Source of the DNA: Lophius americanus
Lineage: Eukaryota > Chordata > Actinopteri > Lophiiformes > Lophiidae
DNA: 64,000 nt
Direction of reading: 5' to 3'
Assembly (NCBI GenBank): GCA_037951165.1
Contig: JBBDHG010000061.1
Span: 3,530,501 to 3,594,500, forward strand
Positions 24,131 to 36,893 of this stretch are shown in pieces. The notes beneath the pieces were generated by a model, which saw only the letters and a program-made list of their open reading frames with translations, was not told the origin of the DNA and did not search any database. The stretch's first letter is position 1, and each line of letters begins with the position of its first letter. The translations under genes were made by a program, and so were the position numbers.

Positions 24131-27112
24131 ACAATAACCAATGGATCACTCTATTTATGGCAGAGAGAGACATGCACAAAGAGATAAAAGGAAGATGAAT
24201 TAAAGGTTGAAGAAATAGCGACTGTGGCGTGGTTGAAAAAGAGAAAAAAGAGACAAATGATGCTATCAGTACACAGTAGTCAGCACGCCCCCAGTTTGCT
24301 TTGGAGAAGCTACAGGGGCACAGATGTGGGAGGCTACGCAACAAATGTACTGCTGTGGACCAATGCAAAACCAGCAAAATGCATCTCAGCCAACTCAGGA
24401 AATCAATATGACTCTAAGAGTGTAATATATCGCTCTATCCAAAGCCTCAACATTCTTTGTTTCATCGTCCCTATGCTAAAATTAATTTATGCTCCTCTGC
24501 TATAAAGTAACGACACGCCATGCATCATCCAAAGTTCAGCTGCTTTATGTGTTTCTGTTTATTTTATCGACCATGTATGATTGAGAAAATAGCTTAAACT
24601 AACTGATGATTCCTAGGAAAACAGATTCAAATTTTTTTTAGTGCTTTTTTTGGGTTGTGTTAGATTAGTATTACCCATTGAGAAAATAAACCCTCATCAT
24701 GAAAATGTTAAGAATTAAGCCAGTATATATATATTATATTGATGATCCGGTTGATTATGTGGTTAAAGAATGAAGCTTATTTGGTAAGAAAATAAAAATG
24801 TTAGAGATAATACACAACTTTAGTCTTTAATATTGTTCTCCGCCAATAAAAATGAGAATGAAATGACGCACCTGGTAAGTTGCACCTGAAAGGAATCAAT
24901 AGAATTACACAAACTAATATATTCAGCCTTTTTTTCACACCATTCTAGCAGTATTTACTTGGGAGCTGAAAATGTGATTATCCAAATGTATTTAATTAAA
25001 ACTCATGACTAATTAGTACACAACTGTGGCAATTAATTTTGAGTATAAAGGTAATTTACAGATAATGTGCTTCACTTAAAGTACTATTGCTGTAACTAAG
25101 GGTTTACTACATCAATACTTCTACAGCTGTATCTGTGGGCCTCTCTACACAATTTTCAGTTCAAAACCAAATTTGCCATTCAGTGTTGGAGAGAAAAAAA
25201 AAGGTGCTCATGCTCTGGTAATAAGAGAGCTAAAAGGTGGAACCGAAGAAGGATGGGGGATGAGTGGGGGGTAGCAGGGCGTGAGACTGCGTCAAAGCTG
25301 TGATTAGCACCGACCAAGCTAGGTTCTTATTGATTGGCACAGTGGAGACACTGGGCTGCCTTCCACCACACTCTAATGAGAAGCCCTGACCTCCACTACT
25401 CAGCAAGGTCACCAAAGCCTACTGTAATTGCACTTTCTCTAATGGCGTCAGTCACGCACGCACCCCAACCCTAGCAATGACAATTACCATAATGTCACTC
25501 TGCGACACAGGGGCCTTTCAACAATCCGACACATTGGGAGATGGGATGTTAGTCAACTGCTGCTATGCATTCAAAAGAAACAACGCCATATTTGACAATA
25601 TACAAAATACAAAATACACTTATTTATCTTGTTTTGATAAAAACATTTTGTGCTAAACCTGACCTGAAGTGTTAACTAGGGTGTACAATTTATTGCTCGT
25701 TTTTGGCTAAGAGAGTGTCTTGAGGCAGATCCGGCAGATTTGACACTGGTATTTTACCATTACGGTGAAGAAAGTTGCGGCAAAGGTGGGTTCAAGAGCC
25801 GGTCTGGGCTCAGTAAGGGAATGCAGATGTGACAATGAGTGATTTGCTTTAATGGGTCAGTGAGACGTCTGGCAGAATGGTGTTATGGCAACCATTGGCT
25901 TCCTCTCAGTGTACTTCTATATTCCTGAGGGGTACATTCCTGAAGAGCCCCCCATCCCCTGCATTGTACACACATTTCCCCTGATTGAACCCCTTAAATT
26001 AAATGTTACTCATTAATCATTTCTTTAAATACTTGAATAATAATAATAAAATGATCAGAAAGCCAGTTGTCCCAGCAATGCTGAGTTGCTAAGGGGAGAT
26101 CATGTGTTGTTCAAACCTAGAAAAGTTTCTGTAACTCAATTCAACCTTCAAAAGGCATGGGGAACTTTCCTGGAATACTACTAGAGTTTCTTATTGTATA
26201 TTATTGTTTTATTTAATTAAGACTTTTCACTTTTTTTTCATACCTATAATAGCTTCTTTGCTTGTTTGCCGTTTGCTGTCAATATAATATTTTATAATTG
26301 TATTCATTTAGAAATGTTGCGTATATACCTTTATTTAAATAATTATTGATATATTTAAGTGCAAATCCTGAGTTCCAGCTTATATCTGTCATACTGCAGG
26401 GTTGAGTTTCTCTGCTTTATCAGTCGTGGCTGGTTCTTGAGGCGACAGGGCTCAGGGAAATGGGGTAAAAACATGTTTTTAATTCTTCTTAATATGATTT
26501 TTTTCAGTGGAGGAAGTCATTCATTCATTTCGTTGGGCCTTTTATGTATATGTCTGTGTTAGACGCTGTTTGCAATCAAAAAGTACTTCAAAATGGTTGT
26601 TCCTACTGTGCACTCTACAAAACTGTCAAAACTTAATAAAAATATTTAATAGCTGAAGTTACCTCTATCCAGATCCATTTTTAGCTGCTTTGTCCTTGTT
26701 ATGTGCCCGACCCTTCCACCTAGTTTTTTAAAAATCTTTGTGAAATCTGCTCACAGACAGAAACAGATATATGAAAAGTTCACGTCTCTAAGCTGTGCTG
26801 GCAGATGGGAAAAAGCAAAAGAGATAGAAAGAGCAAGACATATATTTGATATCCACATCAAAATGTGTTGTTAATGCTAATACAGGGTTTAAAAAGTAGA
26901 AGTTTTGTAATGTAAGTTTCTCGGTTCATCTGTGACTCAGTTCTTCCCCTCTTGTCCCAGTGTGTATATGAACTGTGGGTGTGGTCTTACACACCGGTCT
27001 CCATCTCTCCATCAATCTACACTATATTTAATCCGACTTTAGTTCTACTCCATCACCAGATTATTCAGCCCTGTTTCATCCTTCACACCAATTTTCACCG
27101 CTCTTTCCTCGT
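24131..27112. other. intergenic; one short family A fragment
   Basis: A piece at about 25955-26010 (CCCCTGATTGAACCCCTTAA) matches the same phrase in family A copies 1 and 3. The stretch 25225-25560 is unique-looking, balanced in composition and has TAATTG-type homeodomain core sites. It is a weak candidate for a conserved non-coding element. No gene is supported. Confidence 0.45.
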
Positions 27113-27113
27113 C

Positions 27114-27163
<50 letters not shown>
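27114..27163 (+). repeat. (TTA)n microsatellite
   Basis: About 17 uninterrupted TTA units. Confidence 0.97.
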
Positions 27164-27164
<1 letters not shown>

Positions 27165-27931
27165 CTCAGTCTTACAAAAATTCAAGCCTCAGCTGGACCC
27201 AGCCAACCTTTAACTATAAACACATTCTTAAACTACGACTCCACAATCAATCAAATTGTAATCTTAAACTTCCCACGAGTAAATGAACATGATCCTGCCA
27301 TCCAACTCTCCACTGCAAAGCAAATCAGGCACTCCATAAACCACGGCCGGACCAATCACAGCTGTTCCCTGCATTGCGATACATTTACCGGAAGCAGTCC
27401 AGATGAGTAACAGTAAGAGTATCATTATTATAACACAGATTGCAGATGGTCAAAATGAAGACAGAGTATCTGTAGGAACAGAAATCAAAGAGATTGTTCT
27501 TTGAAGTAGATCATCATTGGTTGTGATAGTATTCAGACTTAGGACAGCTGATGTTAAGAGTGCTTCTGAGTTGTGTCTGCACCACAAATTAACTATTCAA
27601 ACACTTGAAAACACGCCACAAGCTGCTGTATGATGAATGCATGAAGCTCTAGAATGTGACAAGAATGTAAATCGTTCATCCTCAACTCAGACGTCTATAA
27701 CAGCGACCCCAGTCACTGTATCCGTCTTGCAAAGACACTGTCATCACCGATGTTAACGCATTCCGTTCGACCAATGATGTGTGTCCAATAAACACAGACT
27801 ACTGTCGACACATTTAAAAAAAAAAAGAAAAAGGTTGTTCCCCTGTCAGATTATTTTTTAAATGTTGCATTATATGCGCAATACGGAAAAAAATAATCAT
27901 TGCAAAGTTAAAGTACTTTCATCAATTTGAG

Positions 27932-28561
27932 TGATGCTGAAGAAGCTGGTCCACGCGTTCGTCTCCTCCAGACTGGATTTCTGTACGCACTTCTCATCTG
28001 GATCCCTGATAAAAGTCTTCAAAGACGTCAGTATGTTCAAACAGTGCTGCAAGGATCCTGATGAGAGTTCGTAAACACGAACACATCACCCCCGTTCTTC
28101 ATTCCCTTCATTGGCTTCCCATCTCCACCAGGATTGATTATAAGATCTCTCTCCTCACTCACCAGTGCATCCATGGTAACACACCCCCTACCTAGAAGAA
28201 CTAATCACCCCACTGACCTCAACACGATCCCTCCGTTCTACCCACTCATACCGCCTCCTCCTTCCCCGGACTAAGCTCAGCACCATGGGTGATCGGGCCT
28301 TCTGTTCTGCTGCCCCTCGTCTGTGGAATGCCCTCCCTGACCATCTCAGGGCTCCACAGACGACTGACACATTTAAAAAAGGACTTAAAACTCTCCTTTT
28401 TAGCAGAACCTATAACCTTAATTAACCTTAATTAACATTGCTGCTTTTTGGTCAGGCTTTTATATAGTTATTTTTTTATTTTTTTATTGATGCTTTTATC
28501 TGCTTTTGCTTTGTAGCACTTTGAGATTTGATCCAAATGTAAAGTGCATTATAAATTGAAT

Positions 28562-28601
<40 letters not shown>
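27932..28601 (+). mobile_element. L2-type LINE, 3' end with (ATT)n tail
   Basis: The translation in shifting frames reads KKLVHAFVSSRLD, then EHITPVLHSLHWLPI, DYKISLLTHQC, RAFCSAAPRLWNALP and FKKGLKTLLF before TAA at 28423-28425. These are the C-terminal hallmarks of CR1/L2-clade reverse transcriptase proteins of teleosts. A short 3' UTR (AGCACTTTGAGATTTGATCC.., GTAAAGTGCATTATAAATTG) leads into an (ATT)n run at 28563-28600, the typical microsatellite tail. It is 5'-truncated and frameshifted, hence inactive. Confidence 0.85.
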
Positions 28602-29143
28602 GTTTTTAAAATGCTTGTATTCAAGTTTCATAGAATCATCACAAATCTGTTAATTATGGAAACAATAAAATTGAATAAGTTAAAAACTATTAAAAAAAAG
28701 TTTAGATATGTCTCACTGTTGAAGAATCAGGATTCTGTTTGTTAAAATGAATAAGATTGGTTTACATATCAAATTGGGGAAATTACATAATCTTCAAAGG
28801 GTTAAATGAGAAATATGCATCACATTACGTTAATTTGTTTGTTTATGTTAAAATTACCTCGGACCTACAGCAGTAAATGAGCCTGAGACGTCATTAATTC
28901 AAATAAACATTGTGATTAATAATTCTGAGCTCAATTTTCAATGAAAAGGATTGGGATTATCATTTTGGCTATAATCAGGCACCCGTATCTTTAACCCAAA
29001 ATTCTGGTCACTGAGTCTGGATCTTGTTTTGTTTTTTGTCTCGTAATGTTTATTTACATTTATTACTCTTGATGATAGTCTGCTTATTAAAGCCAATGAA
29101 TGATCAAAGTCGGACTTAAAGATTTCTGCTTTCAGTAAGGATT
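28602..29143. other. intergenic, nothing recognised
   Basis: AT-rich, no supported feature. Confidence 0.6.
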
Positions 29144-29225
29144 AAGATAAGATAAGATAAGATAAGATAAGATAAGATAAACCTTTATCATACCCACAAT
29201 GGGGAAATTGCAGCGTTATTTCCTC
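29144..29225 (-). mobile_element. LINE 3' terminus with (GATAA)n tail, copy 1
   Basis: Seven to eight units of AAGAT/GATAA, then ACCTTTATCATACCCACAAT and GGGGAAATTGCAGCG. On the minus strand this is the AATAAAGG-like 3' end followed by a (TTATC)n tail seen at teleost LINE insertions (from memory). Only about 45 bp of element is discernible. The same end recurs at 30134. Confidence 0.6.
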
Positions 29226-29789
29226 AAATTAACGATGGGCCTGTATTTTTTCAAAATAAAGTTTTTAATGAAGTTTATTTGTCTGTTTTTTTGTTTGTTT
29301 ATTCCCACTTGATATCCTTGGTAAAGAATATTGGGTTTCCAGTAGAACAATTCCAAATGGATCTGTCTTGTGTTTTTAATGGCCTACTGTGTTTGGCTTG
29401 TGTTCGCTATTCATTTAATATTGAAAAATCAATGTGTCTTTTCTTTTCTATTTTCTTTCCTAATGTACCTTACCATGCATCACAGTCAGTTTGTTCAAAT
29501 CAAAATTAGCCTTTCTATACGAATTCCAGATGATGTGGAGCAACCAGAAGTCACACCAGAATTGTTCAACCTTCACGTCTGTGTCTCGGAGTAAGAGTGT
29601 GTGTTTGTTGCTCAGCATTAAAATCTGGTAGCCTAGTAACAAATTAGGTCATGTGGCCATTATTCTGCAGCTATTTCGGTCTAATAACAGCTGCACCACA
29701 AGTACTAATGACAACTTGGTTAAAAAAAAATTTAAAAAGTAGGCAAACTAGTAAGACTGTAGAAAGGACGTAATATTAATCAAAGAATA
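29226..29789. other. intergenic, nothing recognised
   Basis: AT-rich. The open frames at 29279-29594 show no recognisable protein. Confidence 0.6.
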
Positions 29790-30128
29790 TTTAGAGCGAG
29801 GAAGAATAGGATTTATATTGGGTGAATTTCGGAAACTAGGGGGAACTTAAACTCATAAAAGTTTTTGAGGCATAATTTCTCAATCGTTGGTCCACTTTTG
29901 TCCAAATGTGGTGCATATGGACTAAAGGAAATCTATTTTTGGTATATCATACTTTCCTCCATTAGTTCAAATGTTCTTCACTAGGGGGAGTTTATTTTCT
30001 TAACAAAAAACCCTTTGTCGGGAGATTTTTTCCCATCGAAGTAGTTCAATCGGAGAAGTCTTTGTACAATGAAGAGTATTTGGGGCTTTGTGTGGATATA
30101 CCTCGACAGCGAGGCCATAGTTTTTGCA
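29790..30128 (+). repeat. family A repeat, copy 4, partial
   Basis: One unit in the orientation of copy 2 (AACTAGGGGGAACTTAAACT, CTCAATCGTTGGTCCACTTT, GTGGTGCATATGGACT, CACTAGGGGGAGTTTATTTT). It then reaches an end resembling that of copy 2 (TTGTACAATGAAGAGTATTT, CCTCGACAGCGAGGCCATAG). Confidence 0.6.
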
Positions 30129-30133
30129 ATAGA

Positions 30134-30240
30134 AAAGATAAGATAAGATAAGATAAACCTTTATTAGTCCCGAAACGGGAAAATTGCAGGGTTACAGCAA
30201 CAAAGAGCACCCAGATCAATATAACAGAATAAAAATGTAA
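30134..30240 (-). mobile_element. LINE 3' terminus with (GATAA)n tail, copy 2
   Basis: AGATAAGATAAGATAAGATA, then AACCTTTATTAGTCCCGAAA, CGGGAAAATTGCAGGGTTAC and AGCAACAAAGAGCACCCAGA. On the minus strand this is GGGACTAATAAAGGTT plus a (TTATC)n tail, the end of a teleost LINE (from memory). It lies directly beyond family A copy 4. Confidence 0.65.
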
Positions 30241-30267
30241 ATAGAAATATGAATATTAATCTATACT

Positions 30268-30485
30268 AGGGTATTACACCGTAATATAAATATTACACTA
30301 TACAGGAAATATTAAACCATAATATAAATTTTACCACTCTACAGGAAATACTACACTGTAGTATAATATAACACTATTCAGGATTATTATTATTATTATT
30401 ATATTATAATAAATATTATAGTATACTAAAGGAATATATTATAGTACAGTATACAATATACTGGACATATTGCACTATAATAGAA
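30268..30485 (+). repeat. degenerate AT-rich tandem array (about 45-bp units)
   Basis: Repeated variants of AATATAAATATTACACTATA followed by CAGGAAATA, four to five units, merging into a (TTA)n-like stretch near 30380-30405. It may be part of the LINE 3' UTR beside it. Confidence 0.6.
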
Positions 30486-30924
30486 ATATAATAGAAATAT
30501 TCATCTTAGAGCAGTTGATGTATTCTTATTCACGTATAGCAATCAATGAATGTATCTCACAGGTAGAATAGCAGCTGATAATTGTTAATAACCTTCTTTT
30601 AAAAGGAAAACTTTTTTTAAAGACTTCTAATTAATGTCATTAGTGCTAATATTCAGTAGTTAGCACGTTTTGAAGAAAAATTAAGTTCGGAAAGGAATTG
30701 TATCAACGGTAGAGAGGTTTATATATGTTCCACGGACAATAGTCTTTATTCTCATTTGGGAGATGGTTAGACTTTTAAAAATATGTCTCACACCACAAGG
30801 CAGCAGCAGCTCTTATAATAAATAATATAATTGAATATTCACTATTCAGTTACATTTGCCATGAATATATTGCATTATTTTTGGGATATTAAGGATGGGT
30901 ACTGAAATCTTTTTCCATCCAAGG

Positions 30925-31075
30925 TAGCAACAGTGGTAAAGAGGCAGAGTACACCCTGGAAAGGTCACAGGTTCATCACAAAGCTGACACATGGAGAGAA
31001 GAAAACAACTATTCATGTACACATTTACACCCACGGGCAATTTAGAATCACCTGTAATCAATGTTTTTCATGGGC
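30925..31075 (-). mobile_element. SINE-like teleost repeat, 3' half, minus orientation
   Basis: GTACACCCTGGAAAGGTCAC, TTCATCACAAAGCTGACACA and CGGGCAATTTAGAATCACCT are the reverse complement of the 3' half of the family seen at 236..565. It stops at TGTTTTT (about 31067-31073). Confidence 0.65.
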
Positions 31076-31526
31076 TTAACCAGGCTCTGGACTAGTGGGA
31101 CACAGGCCACTGATAAAATCTCATTGGTTTTTATTATAGGTTACCCTATGCAGCTAGTACTAGTAGAGCTACTTCTTAACTGTTGGATGGGTTATAAAAG
31201 TATGTGTCACATGTTTGAAAGTGTTCTGTGTATTAAATATAAGGGGAAAAGATGATGTATTTTTCAGCCTTTAAATTAGACAAAAAATAAGATTTCTTTG
31301 TCAACCAAGCTTTTTTGGCATGTTTGAACAAAGCAAAAATATATTGCGAAAAATATATTCAACTATGTGTGTATTTGCTTAAGCTCAACAAGCAGACAAG
31401 GACTGGCTGCTGAAACATACTACATATACGCCTCACTGAATAAAGACATTTGTATGGATGCTGGACTTGTATTAGCTGCTCAGACTTAAATGTTGCCCTT
31501 AGAAAAAATCCTAGATCAGCCACTGC
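31076..31526. other. segment inserted between two parts of a SINE-like copy
   Basis: About 450 bp between the two parts of the SINE-like repeat. It is AT-rich and ends near TGCTGTTTTAGG. It is not recognised; a 64-codon open frame (31061-31255) has no features. It may be a separate insertion. Confidence 0.4.
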
Positions 31527-31618
31527 TGTTTTAGGACTGTAGGTGGAATCCCGTACACACACATGCCCCTGGTCCGGATGCAAAGCCAGAACCACAACAT
31601 TGGGAGGTGAGAGTGAAA
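31527..31618 (-). mobile_element. SINE-like teleost repeat, 5' half, minus orientation, decayed
   Basis: TTTTAGGACTGTAGGTGGAA, then a shortened middle, then AAGCCAGAACCACAACATTG and GGAGGTGAGAGTG. This is the decayed reverse complement of the tRNA-like head seen at 236..330. It continues where the piece at 30925..31075 stops. Confidence 0.5.
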
Positions 31619-32657
31619 TATCGCTATTAATTATAATATAGCTATAAAATATAATCTTCCCAGAGTCCATGAAGAAATGGGAGGGGGCTCGAAATCTCAA
31701 ATTAAACCGAATAAGCATTGAGATTTATCTGGCGGTATAATGAAAATAATTGGTCACTGGATACATCTAGCACCACATGTGAAGAGGTGATTGATTCTGT
31801 GTTAAACACCAGAACCAGAGCAGATGGAAGGAGGGGGCTTCACAAACACCAATGATTATTAGCAGCAGCAGCCTGAATGTGCTGCAGGAATGAGTGTGAG
31901 CTGTGTGTGAACAGACTGACTTATTGTCAGTCTGATTGTAACTTGCGTGCTCTTGGGTCATCTGACAGCATGCATGACTGAGTTTCCTTTATGAACGGCT
32001 GCATGCTCCAATATGGCAGAGTTTGGACTTTTTAGTCTTAATATAGCCCCATCTACAGGTGAATGAGATTGATTTCAGTATGTGGACAGGCTGAACTTGT
32101 AAAACAACCGATTAAAAGAATGTTGACAATCAGGCAGCCTGTGTAGCAAGGGCCTTTTTTTTATGTTTTTTACTTCTTGAAAATGGTATCGATGCATTTC
32201 CGTAGACAATAGGCTACCACAGTAGTCTGCATACCCAATGAGGGGCTAAGGATTATGCCCTTTGGCAGAAAACGTGTGTTCTGCCTTTCAGATTTACTGC
32301 TGTGTCTTTAATTTCAGCAGGTTCACATATTTAAAGGAGAGCCAGAGTCATAAAAAAAAACAGGAAGGGAGAAAGGGAGAGTTTGAAAAAAAAAAAGCCG
32401 GTGGTAGGTGGTAGCTAAATCAGTGAGAGCACAAAGAGGCTGGCGTCTGAGAGGTATTGACCCTCCATTGATCGTTAGAAGCTGCGTGGTGGTATTGACC
32501 AGATAGAGGAGAGACCCGGGGAGGCAGCGCACAGCTCCACCGCCGAGAGAGAAAAAACTGAGAAAAACAACCATATACGCTGCCTACTCTGACCTTGTGG
32601 GCCATCGCTGTCCTACAGCCCGCACCGTTCTACCCCCTCCGCACACACAGAGATATG
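31619..32657. other. intergenic, nothing recognised
   Basis: Mixed composition. No gene is supported; open frames on the minus strand around 32323-32605 lack features. Confidence 0.55.
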
Positions 32658-32723
32658 GGTGTGTGCAGCTGTGTATGTGTGTGTGCATGTGTGTGTGCGC
32701 GTGTGTGTGTGTGTGTGTGTGTG
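32658..32723 (+). repeat. (GT)n microsatellite
   Basis: GT repeats with a few interruptions (CA, GC). Confidence 0.95.
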
Positions 32724-32878
32724 ACAGAGACCCCTACATAGAACTAGAAGGTTCAGCTTTATCTTATTGAGGCCATTTCTTATCACGCTTCTTCCGAAGC
32801 TTGCACTGCGGTGCCAGTAACACTACGGCAGTTAACCGTCCGCAGGGCCTTCTGCTGCTTCTGCTACGCACACTAATA

Positions 32879-32892
32879 CACACACACACACA

Positions 32893-32951
<59 letters not shown>
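32879..32951 (+). repeat. (CA)n microsatellite
   Basis: About 36 CA units with one G interruption. It is complementary to the (GT)n tract 155 bp upstream. Confidence 0.97.
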
Positions 32952-32954
<3 letters not shown>

Positions 32955-34904
32955 CCTTAAAGTCCTGGGCTCTTCCATATGTAGAGCTGGATCTCTGAAT
33001 AATTCATATATATGTATATTTGTTATATATTAACAACAAAGGATTATTTGTCTTACATGAGCAAACTCTAATTGAAAAGTGACAACAAGTGTAGCGTCCA
33101 TACTCCAATCAAAATGTGGGGCTTATACACACGGTCAATTGTAGAAAGCAGCAATTTGGATTGCTGACGGAAGCGTGGTTGATGGCACATGAGGAGATGG
33201 GGTTTTTCGTCAGATCAAAAACAGCATAAGAGAAGACGCACCTCGGGAGACAGAAGGTACTTACAGTATTTTGTCAATAATAAGCCTAGTACTTATCAGT
33301 AATCAAGCTTTTTTTTAAGTCATCCATGACTTTCCAATACAGTGATAGAGTAGAATAAGCTTGCAGCTCCAACCCCCCCGAGAAGTTCATTGGGTAAAAA
33401 GCGGAGGAACAGTAGGGGTGTCATAAAAGTAAAAACCAGGCGCCACATGGGATTCAGAATTTGAAATGCTTCCCCTTGTAGCAAAACTAGCCCAACAAGG
33501 GAGCTAAACCATTCTCCATCTCCCTCCATCTTATTCTCTCCCTCTAAGAGATGCAATTAATTTGGAAAGAGTGTGCCAAGCGTGCATGGGGCTTCCAGTG
33601 GAGCATGTCGTGACCGAACTTCTTCTCAATATTTCCATCTTGTCTCTTGGATTTTTTCAGCTATCGCTCGGCAGTTCTCACACACACACACACACAAAAA
33701 ATCATCCCACCTTCTGCAATGCTGCAGTAACACCACCCAAACTTTTATTCAACACATTCACATGCCGATCCGTTCAAACTACTGCAGCAGCCTAAGTTTT
33801 AAACGGACCGGGAGAACATGGTGTGGAAACATTTGTGTTTTTCAATTGCTTGTTTATATCCCTCCTCCAACACACAGTTACCCAGCTGTTGATATTTCTC
33901 AAGGCCAGGATCACAGACTGCAGGTGGGAGTGCCAGGGGTTGGGGATGGTGTGGTGGAGTGTGAGTCATGTCATGGTACACAAAGCACGTACCATGCAAA
34001 CAGCAGGATGGAGCGTAGCTCAGGGCCAGGGAGGCCATCGATACCAGGGAAATTGATCGTAATCAACCAAGTTACAGAGACTGAGCAGGGATTGGTCGAC
34101 GACTATCTTCCCTTCTTCTGCTCCTCCTGCTCCCTCCTCCTTCATCTCTTTTTCCTCGTCTCCTTCCTCCATCTTATTCTGTGCTTCCTGATGCAGTTGT
34201 CATGCGGGCTGAAACGATTAAATATAATCCGTGGGATCTAAATACCTAAGAATATGTAGTGACAGGTGTTTCGTTCTCCTAGTCACCCACAACCTTTTTT
34301 TCGGAACTTATTTGATTTTTTTAGCTTTTTGATTTCATATTGTTGAATACAACTTGTGCCATATCCCTCGGTCAAACCTGTTCAACATCAATACAAATCA
34401 AAAGAGAGAGTGCATTTCCCCACACAGGGAGGAGAAATACACTCTAAAAAATCAGTTGCATGTTTTCTTTGCTGTTGCTCCACTATAATTTCTCATTTGA
34501 AGACAGTGGCATACCTGGCACTGCAGCTGCACCGTTAAAAATGCTCGCCCAATTATAGCATAACACCTAGCCTTATGGTTTCCATGGCTGCACGATGCAT
34601 TTTCCCGTGGGACGCACCGTGGAGAAACGAGTGTCTTATCAACCATCACCCTGGTAATAACACTCCCTCCAGCCTTTGCCGCATGTGTCAGACCTTAACG
34701 AGAACCCTGGGTGAAATCTCTCTCCCAGTCCAGCCACAGCCATTGATTTGGACTTAATCTGCTCCCAGATGTCCTCATGGGTGTGTCTTTGGGTGCATGT
34801 TATAGTGTGTGAGAGAGAGTGAAAAGGAAGGGAAATATGCACATCTTTTGTCTGTGTTTATGTTTGTGTATGATTAAGTGCATGAGTGAATCTCAAACAC
34901 TGTT
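32952..34904. other. intergenic; no supported gene
   Basis: Includes a short (CA)9 at 33679-33696 and the longest non-cxxc5 open frame of the window (33573-34241, 222 codons). That frame runs through the CA tract and has no domain, no conserved block and no transcript signals visible. I treat it as chance. Confidence 0.6.
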
Positions 34905-34930
34905 TTTGTGTGTGCGTGTTGTTGTTTTGT

Positions 34931-34963
<33 letters not shown>

Positions 34964-35030
34964 TCAGTGCATGTGTGTGTATGTGTGTGTGTCTGTGTGT
35001 GTGTGTGTGTGTCAGTGCATGTGTGTGTAT
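34905..35030 (+). repeat. (GT)n microsatellite with an internal duplication
   Basis: GT-rich, with the phrase GTGTCAGTGCATGTGTGTGT occurring twice (about 34961 and 35010), which suggests an expansion step of about 50 bp. Confidence 0.95.
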
Positions 35031-36893
35031 CGTGCAGGTACACTTCTTAGCTTCATAATTGAAACGTAGAATTATATTTTTTTATCGTACCATGCTAAGA
35101 TTGAATCATGAGTTTTCATCTAAACTTAAAGAACAAATCAGTAAACCAGTAAACAGGAAGAATCACTTAACACCTAGTAAAGTGTTGGCTTTTAGGTCTG
35201 TTTAAGTTATTTTGCTAAATAAAACGATTAAACTCCTTAAACTCGCTAGATTAAAACATTTTCATTTTGGTTTTGGTGCAGTCTCGGACACCCTTGTGAG
35301 CCACGCTTATTAATACTGTATCAAAATGTCACATGCAGACATCTGTTTCATATCTGGTACTACTTCCGTTGCTGTCTCAAAGACCCACCATTACACCTCC
35401 AGTGCGTTAAAACAGAACAGAGGGTCAGAATAAAGGGGCACCTGGCCCACCGTGAATGGCTTTTAGAAGTTGGAATCTTGACTTCAATAAAGCAAAAGAC
35501 TAATTTTCTGCTGTTTCTTTAGACATGGTTACTGGCAATTGGAACACAGTTACTGCGCCTTTTCTTGTCTTTTACAGCACAACAAGTTTTGCGGCATTTT
35601 CAGCATGCTTGGTTGAAAAGATAACGCTGTGTTTCTTGAACGTTGCATAATTCTCTTGGAATATTGAACATACTTCTTAAGTCCCAGCGATGGGAAATGT
35701 TGGACTGTAATATTAGAGGCTTTAAGTCATCCTATTTTGAGGGAAATTATTGTACGTATACAATTTGCATTCTGATTCCTCCTTCTAAGATGTTATATAT
35801 CACAGTTGTATTTTTTTCATAATTTGATGCAACATTTGGAGAAACATGCTGCTGACAGAATAGCACCTGTGTGGAGTGCAGGCTGACCTCCTCCTCTGAA
35901 TATCTGAATCTCAGTTAAACCTCTATGGTCCAATCCCAGAATCCTCACCCTCCCGTCACGCGCTCAAAGTCACATGCAGTGCTTGCAGCGTTCTGCATCA
36001 CTTCCTCATCACACCAAGCTTGATCAGCTGGGAAAACGTCACATAAGAAGACACGTGAAAACAGATTCAGGTTCCATAATATTATCAAGTCAGCAAATTA
36101 AATGTAAGCGACGTAAAATGATCAAATTATTGGACATTAAGGGAATTTGTTATTATTCGTTCGACACACCTTTCCTCTTGCAAATGGTAAAAGAATTGTT
36201 AATCTGGCAACGCTGTTTTAACAGACTCTTGTGACGAAATATTCAGATGACGATTCCTTGTTAAGAATAATTACATTTTGACCATTTATTTTCTCAGATT
36301 TTTCGCTAGTGTCTCAGTCTTCACAATTTACCTGTCGTGACAAGGTAACTTGTCTTGAAAGGTAAGTAATGCAGCGGAAATCTGAGGCCTTTTCTAAACG
36401 TTGTCATCACCTTCTTTTGGCATTAAGTTGGACTGATGATCCCTTTAATACATGATGATACGAAAGGACTTCAACCCTCCTGAAGTTTCTTGTGAATTAA
36501 AATGACCCTCTGTGTTATTATTTTCTATGAACACGCCTTCAAACATCCAAAAGGACATTAACATTATATGAAAACATGGGAAAGTGATGTCCAGATGTAA
36601 GCTCTATTTGTACTTAGAACTTTTTGTTTTCATAGGTTAGATGATTTAGCAAGTATCGTTTTCGATCAGATGTACATTGTATATTGTTGTGTGACAAACA
36701 ATAAACCTCATATTATTTATTAATGAAATGTTATACCTTTAAACAATGTTAAGGCATTGTGATAATAAAATATTATCCACCAATTTACTTTTTCAGAATA
36801 TGCCAAAGCCACATTTCAGATCATTTACTTGCAATAGTTGGGATTTTTCCTTTAACTTGAATTGTCACTGAACATATCATGCATTTCCTTACT
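35031..36893. other. intergenic, nothing recognised
   Basis: AT-rich. The part at 35360-35440 resembles 10977-11070. No gene is supported. Confidence 0.55.

Noticed and set aside
26952..27410. 152-codon open frame with a poly-Leu run
   Set aside because: The Leu run is the (TTA)n microsatellite; the rest has no features.
33573..34241. 222-codon open frame on the + strand
   Set aside because: It crosses a CA repeat, has no domain, signal or conserved block, and lies in intergenic DNA; most likely chance.
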